Source of the DNA: an uncultured Clostridia bacterium
GTDB taxonomy: Bacteria > Bacillota > Clostridia > Christensenellales > CAG-314
DNA: 9,148 nucleotides
NCBI GenBank assembly: GCA_934177025.1
Contig: CAKPPA010000036.1
Location: 1-9,148 of the forward strand
Direction of reading: 5' to 3'
Position 1 is the first letter of the stretch; every line of letters begins with the position of its first letter. Positions 6,303-9,148 of this stretch are shown in pieces. A model generated the notes under the pieces. The model saw only the letters and a list, made by a program, of their open reading frames with translations, made no database searches and was not told the origin of the DNA. A program made the translations under genes and the position numbers.

Positions 6303-8645
6303 TTACGCTTCCCCTTGCGGCTCCGTCGGAACGCAAGCATCCGTCGTCGGCTCCGTTTCCGTTAGGATTTCGGAACTTTCCGTTTGCGGTGCGTTTGCCT
6401 CGGAAAGGGATTCCTCGCGTGATCCCGTACCCGTCGGCGGAGTCGGCGGCGTTGTTTTTTTGCCGAGGAATTTTTCCTTTAACAGCAGGAACAAGCACGG
6501 CAACAGCAGCAGTACCAACAACATACTGATAAAGGAACCGCGTGCGATCATGAGCGTAATTTCCCGAATAATTTCATCCGATGCGACAAAGTACACGCTT
6601 AAGCATGCCGAAATCAAAATCGCCGCACTAATGAAAATGGAGAAGGCACTTTCGCCAACGGCTTTTTTCATAGCGTCCCCTTTCGGGAGGGTTTGAATAT
6701 GTTCGCGCATTTTACTCGTCATTAAAATCGCATAGTCCACGGTTGCGCCCAACTGAATGGCACTGATGATGATGTACGTAATGAAATTGATGCTCATTCC
6801 CATCCAAACCGTGATGGCAAGGTTCAGGAAAATTCCGAGTTCGATGACTGCCACCAGCAAAATCGGCAGGACGAAGGAACGGAACGTTAAAATCAAAATG
6901 ACTAAAATCAACAGGGCGGACAGCACTGCCACCACGGTGAAATCGCGCGACGTTGTGGCTTCGAGATCCTTTACCACCTGTGCGTTGCCGGTAACGTAAA
7001 TTTTTTGTTTGCCGAACGTTTCGTTTGCAATGCTTGTAACGTCGTCCAGCACGCGGCTTGCCGTGAGGCTTTCGCTACTGCCTTCCGTCAGGATTTGATA
7101 AAACGTGTAGGTTTCCTCCCCGACGGTGCGCACGTACTGCTCCTTCATTTCCTCCGCCATCGTCACCATGGCTTTGATTTTCGGAATGCTTTGCAGGAAC
7201 GGATTGCTTAGCATCGATTCGTAGGAAGGATCCATAAACGTGTAGTAACCCGTTAAGTCATTGATTTTTGTTTCCTTTTCCGTGTTGAGGGCTTTCACTT
7301 TTTGCAAAAATTCCGCTTGCTTTGCGCCGTCGTCCCCATTCGGAACGGCAATCAACAACTGCGAACCCATGTTTTGCACCACTGCCTGCGGACCCGTAGC
7401 GTTTTCGTTTTGGTGCGAATCCAAAAAGTAGTAGTCCACCTGCAGTTGCGCCACAAACGCCGGAATTACCAAAATTAATGCCAGTGCCAATGCAACGTAC
7501 TTCCAACGGAACGGTGCTTTTTGCAACAGGCGGAATTGCGGATTCCACGCTTTGTGCGACGTTTTGTCGATTGGTTTTTGCAAAGCGAACAGCAAGCACG
7601 GTTGCAGCACGCACACGCAAATCAGGCTGAGTAACACCCCTTTTGCCAGCACCAGCCCGAGGTTAAAGCCAAGCCCGAACTGCATGACGAACAACGCGCA
7701 GAACCCCGCAACCGTTGTGAGCGCACTGGCGGAAATTGCCACAATCGTTTTTTTCAACGCTGCCGCCATTGCTTTTTGCGAATCGGGCTGCGTGTCCTTT
7801 TCGCGATGGAACGCGTGCGTTAAAAAGATGGAGTAGTCCATTGCCAACGCCAACTGCAAAATTGCCGCCGCCGAAAAAGTGACGGTGGAAACGTCCCCGA
7901 AGCACGTGCCTAAATTCAGCACGATGGCAACGCCGATGGTGAGCAAAAACACCACAGGTTCGAGATAGGACTTTGTCGTTAACAACAGCAGGAAGAAAAT
8001 GATGACAACGGCAACGACTAAAAATTTCGGCAAATCGCCGAGAGCACTGTCCAGCATCACTTTACTTTGCATTGCCGTGCCCCCGAGATAGTACGGTGCG
8101 TTGACGTCCCGCAACAAATCGTTGATTTCATCCAAGGCGGCGTGGGCTTTTGCGTCGGAACTCGGCACCGAAAAACTGACGTACGCCAAGTACGTGTTGT
8201 CCTTGTAGTATTTTGCGGCGATTTCCCGCGCCATACCCTCGAACACACTGCCTGCCAGCGGAACGGAATTGCCGATTTTGTTCCATTTTTCCGGCGTCGG
8301 CAACAAGTTTTCGCCGTTTTCCGTAAACAACGTTTCCTCAAACGTGCCAATCCACACCACGCTCGCAACGTTTTCCACCTTTTCGATTGCCGTCACAATC
8401 GGCTTCAACCGATCGTAATCCTGCAACGGCATTTCGACCGCAAGCATGGCGTCCCCCTCGATGTTGAAGGTTTCGCTGACGAATTTCAGCGATTTTTTGG
8501 ACATGTCCTCGTCCGACAGATAGGTTGCCGTGTCCGAATTTAATTGCACCTGTGTCATGCGGATGCCGCAAAACACCGTTACTGCCGCAACCAGCACCAA
8601 AATAACAAATTTCCATCGGAACATAAAGCGTGTAATTTTTTCCAT
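6303..8645 (-). CDS. RND superfamily (MMPL-type) membrane transporter
   Basis: A 780-residue inner-membrane exporter of the RND/MMPL group, proton-driven in characterised members; substrate unknown. Two homologous halves are visible. Each has one membrane helix (14-32 and 381-399), a large extracytoplasmic domain (about 33-205 and 402-565), then five hydrophobic helices (about 206-350 and 568-722). The conserved Asp-Tyr pair of the proton relay seen in MmpL proteins occurs in both halves: LAMDYSIFL (D270-Y271) and ATVDYAILM (D637-Y638). Conserved Gly/Pro-containing loops follow, such as TTKSYLEPV and TFRSFVLPI. The C-terminal tail (about 728-780) is rich in Pro, Thr and Glu. The start is ATG 8645-8643, with GGAGG 5 bases upstream (8651-8655). 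A longer frame to 8750 would run through the promoter and is rejected. The gene is divergent from a TetR regulator and shares interlocked promoters with it, so repression by that protein is likely. Confidence 0.93.
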   Translation of the reverse strand: MEKITRFMFRWKFVILVLVAAVTVFCGIRMTQVQLNSDTATYLSDEDMSKKSLKFVSETFNIEGDAMLAVEMPLQDYDRLKPIVTAIEKVENVASVVWIGTFEETLFTENGENLLPTPEKWNKIGNSVPLAGSVFEGMAREIAAKYYKDNTYLAYVSFSVPSSDAKAHAALDEINDLLRDVNAPYYLGGTAMQSKVMLDSALGDLPKFLVVAVVIIFFLLLLTTKSYLEPVVFLLTIGVAIVLNLGTCFGDVSTVTFSAAAILQLALAMDYSIFLTHAFHREKDTQPDSQKAMAAALKKTIVAISASALTTVAGFCALFVMQFGLGFNLGLVLAKGVLLSLICVCVLQPCLLFALQKPIDKTSHKAWNPQFRLLQKAPFRWKYVALALALILVIPAFVAQLQVDYYFLDSHQNENATGPQAVVQNMGSQLLIAVPNGDDGAKQAEFLQKVKALNTEKETKINDLTGYYTFMDPSYESMLSNPFLQSIPKIKAMVTMAEEMKEQYVRTVGEETYTFYQILTEGSSESLTASRVLDDVTSIANETFGKQKIYVTGNAQVVKDLEATTSRDFTVVAVLSALLILVILILTFRSFVLPILLVAVIELGIFLNLAITVWMGMSINFITYIIISAIQLGATVDYAILMTSKMREHIQTLPKGDAMKKAVGESAFSIFISAAILISACLSVYFVASDEIIREITLMIARGSFISMLLVLLLLPCLFLLLKEKFLGKKTTPPTPPTGTGSREESLSEANAPQTESSEILTETEPTTDACVPTEPQGEA

Positions 8646-8650
8646 AAGTA

Positions 8651-8655
8651 CCTCC
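8651..8655 (-). promoter_or_regulatory. Ribosome binding site fixing the start of the RND transporter
   Basis: Minus-strand GGAGG stands 5 bases before ATG 8645-8643, which begins MEKITRFMFRWKF, a typical positively charged lead into the first membrane helix. This decides against the 35-residue upstream extension. Confidence 0.88.
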
Positions 8656-8692
8656 GATTTAAAAATTTTCAAATGAGTTTTTAAAATATCTA

Positions 8693-8721
8693 TTTTAATT
8701 TTATGCAAAACGTGGTATGAT
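8693..8721 (+). promoter_or_regulatory. Promoter of the tetR-type gene (extended -10)
   Basis: TATGAT at 8716-8721 is preceded by TGG, giving an extended -10 (TGN). A weak -35 (TTTTAA, 8693-8698) stands 17 bases upstream. The predicted start is near 8728. The -10 shares base 8721 with the -35 of the opposite promoter, and this -35 overlaps the opposite -10 at 8698. Confidence 0.7.
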
Positions 8722-8726
8722 GTCAA
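8698..8726 (-). promoter_or_regulatory. Near-consensus sigma-A promoter of the RND transporter gene
   Basis: Minus-strand TTGACA (8726-8721) and TAAAAT (8703-8698) have a 17-base spacer. The predicted start near 8691 gives a leader of about 45 bases before ATG 8645. A promoter this strong probably needs a repressor, and one is encoded next door. Confidence 0.88.
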
Positions 8727-8734
8727 TAGGCAAA

Positions 8735-8772
8735 GGCATTGCAATGGCATTTCAAATGCAATTTCAAAATGC
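8735..8772. promoter_or_regulatory. Cluster of three overlapping palindromes, candidate TetR operators
   Basis: Three dyads follow one another, sharing or touching GC ends. The first is GGCATTGCAATGGC (8735-8748, core CATTGCAATG perfect). The second is GCATTTCAAATGC (8747-8759, perfect 6+1+6). The third is GCAATTTCAAAATGC (8758-8772, one mismatched pair). Centres of the last two are 12 bases apart. A further TTTCAAATG copy lies in the transporter leader (8667-8675). The cluster is upstream of the transporter -35 and inside the predicted tetR leader, where a bound repressor could affect both genes. Function is inferred from position and symmetry. Confidence 0.6.
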
Positions 8773-8785
8773 GTTGGAGGTTTTT

Positions 8786-9148
8786 ATGGCAAAAAGCGAA
8801 CAAACGAAACGGGATTTAATTCGCACCACGCAGGAATTACTGAAGGAAGGGAATTTGTTCACGATTAAGGACATTGCGCAACGCGCTTACGTAAACATTG
8901 CCGCCGTCAATTACCATTTCGGCGACAAGGAACATTTGATTTCCGAAGCGATTCACGAAATTTTGACGGAATTAAAAACGGAATTAAAGGAAAAAGCACT
9001 TTGCTCCGAACCGCACACAACGGAGGAAACGTTGGCTGGGTTTGTGGATTTGATTTACGAATTTGCGGCGAACAACATCGGGGTTGTGAAGTATTTGTTG
9101 CTTTCCCAAAAGGAAGGCGAGGAGTTTTTTCACCTGTTTTTTCAGGAC
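8786..9148 (+). CDS. TetR-family transcriptional regulator, N-terminal part (cut by right edge)
   Basis: The first 121 residues of a TetR/AcrR-family repressor; the frame is open at the window end. The DNA-binding domain is clear: an N-terminal helix (KRDLIRTTQELLKE, 8-21), then the helix-turn-helix FTIKDIAQRAYVNIAAVNYHFGDKEHLISEA (25-55, cited in two parts: FTIKDIAQRAY and VNIAAVNYHFGDKEHLISEA). This ends in the family's YxFxxKexL signature as YHFGDKEHL (43-51). The common G in the turn (AxxAGVS) is replaced here by Tyr-Val-Asn. The rest begins the helical ligand-binding domain. The ATG at 8786 has GGAGG 5 bases upstream (8776-8780). Divergent placement from an RND transporter with interlocked promoters suggests control of that transporter and of itself, with release by an unknown ligand. 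Confidence 0.92.
   Translation, partial: MAKSEQTKRDLIRTTQELLKEGNLFTIKDIAQRAYVNIAAVNYHFGDKEHLISEAIHEILTELKTELKEKALCSEPHTTEETLAGFVDLIYEFAANNIGVVKYLLLSQKEGEEFFHLFFQD

Noticed and set aside
5919..6529. Plus-strand open frames across the spacer and the transporter end
   Set aside because: Phe/Arg/Ser-rich compositions typical of antisense reading, with no ribosome binding sites or promoters found.
8646..8750. 35-residue N-terminal extension of the RND transporter
   Set aside because: It runs through the transporter promoter and leader. ATG 8645 has GGAGG at proper spacing and leads directly into the first membrane helix.
1..9148. CRISPR arrays, tRNA or rRNA genes, insertion sequences, phage or defence genes
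   Set aside because: No regular repeat-spacer pattern, no cloverleaf or rRNA core motifs and no transposase- or integrase-like frames were seen; gene content is ordinary chromosomal.

Overview
The window looks like chromosomal DNA of a Gram-positive, Firmicutes-type bacterium, probably a clostridial relative. The signs are a SAM-I (S-box) riboswitch in front of metK, RecD2 helicase, a ComF-type protein next to secA, strong AGGAGG-like ribosome binding sites, consensus sigma-A promoters with 17-base spacers, and hairpin-plus-T terminators. The species cannot be named from this sequence.

Left part (1-4949, all minus strand, read right to left): a tight unit metK - recD2 - comF - secA. Gaps are 2 bases, a 4-base overlap and 2 bases; secA runs off the left edge. 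A sigma-A-like promoter (4921-4949), a complete SAM-I aptamer (4813-4913), an antiterminator (4781-4819) and an intrinsic terminator (4758-4787) precede metK. The leader should stop transcription when S-adenosylmethionine is plentiful. No terminator is visible at the gene junctions, so recD2, comF and perhaps the essential secA may share this SAM-sensitive transcript.

Middle (4950-6302): a terminator-rich spacer of three minus-strand hairpins, then one monocistronic gene for a 238-residue protein I do not recognise (5169-5885, minus). It has its own near-consensus promoter (5971-5999) and terminator (5122-5151). Its upstream spacer also holds the terminator of the next gene (6199-6223).

Right part (6303-9148): a 780-residue RND/MMPL-type membrane transporter (minus) and a divergent TetR-family regulator (plus, cut by the right edge). 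Their promoters interlock in about 35 bases: the -10 of each overlaps the -35 of the other. Three overlapping palindromes lie between the promoters and the tetR start and are the best operator candidates. This is a classic layout for a repressor controlling both itself and an exporter.

No rRNA, tRNA, CRISPR array, insertion sequence or phage gene was seen. The most informative elements are regulatory: the fully readable SAM switch and the interlocked divergent promoter with its operator cluster.
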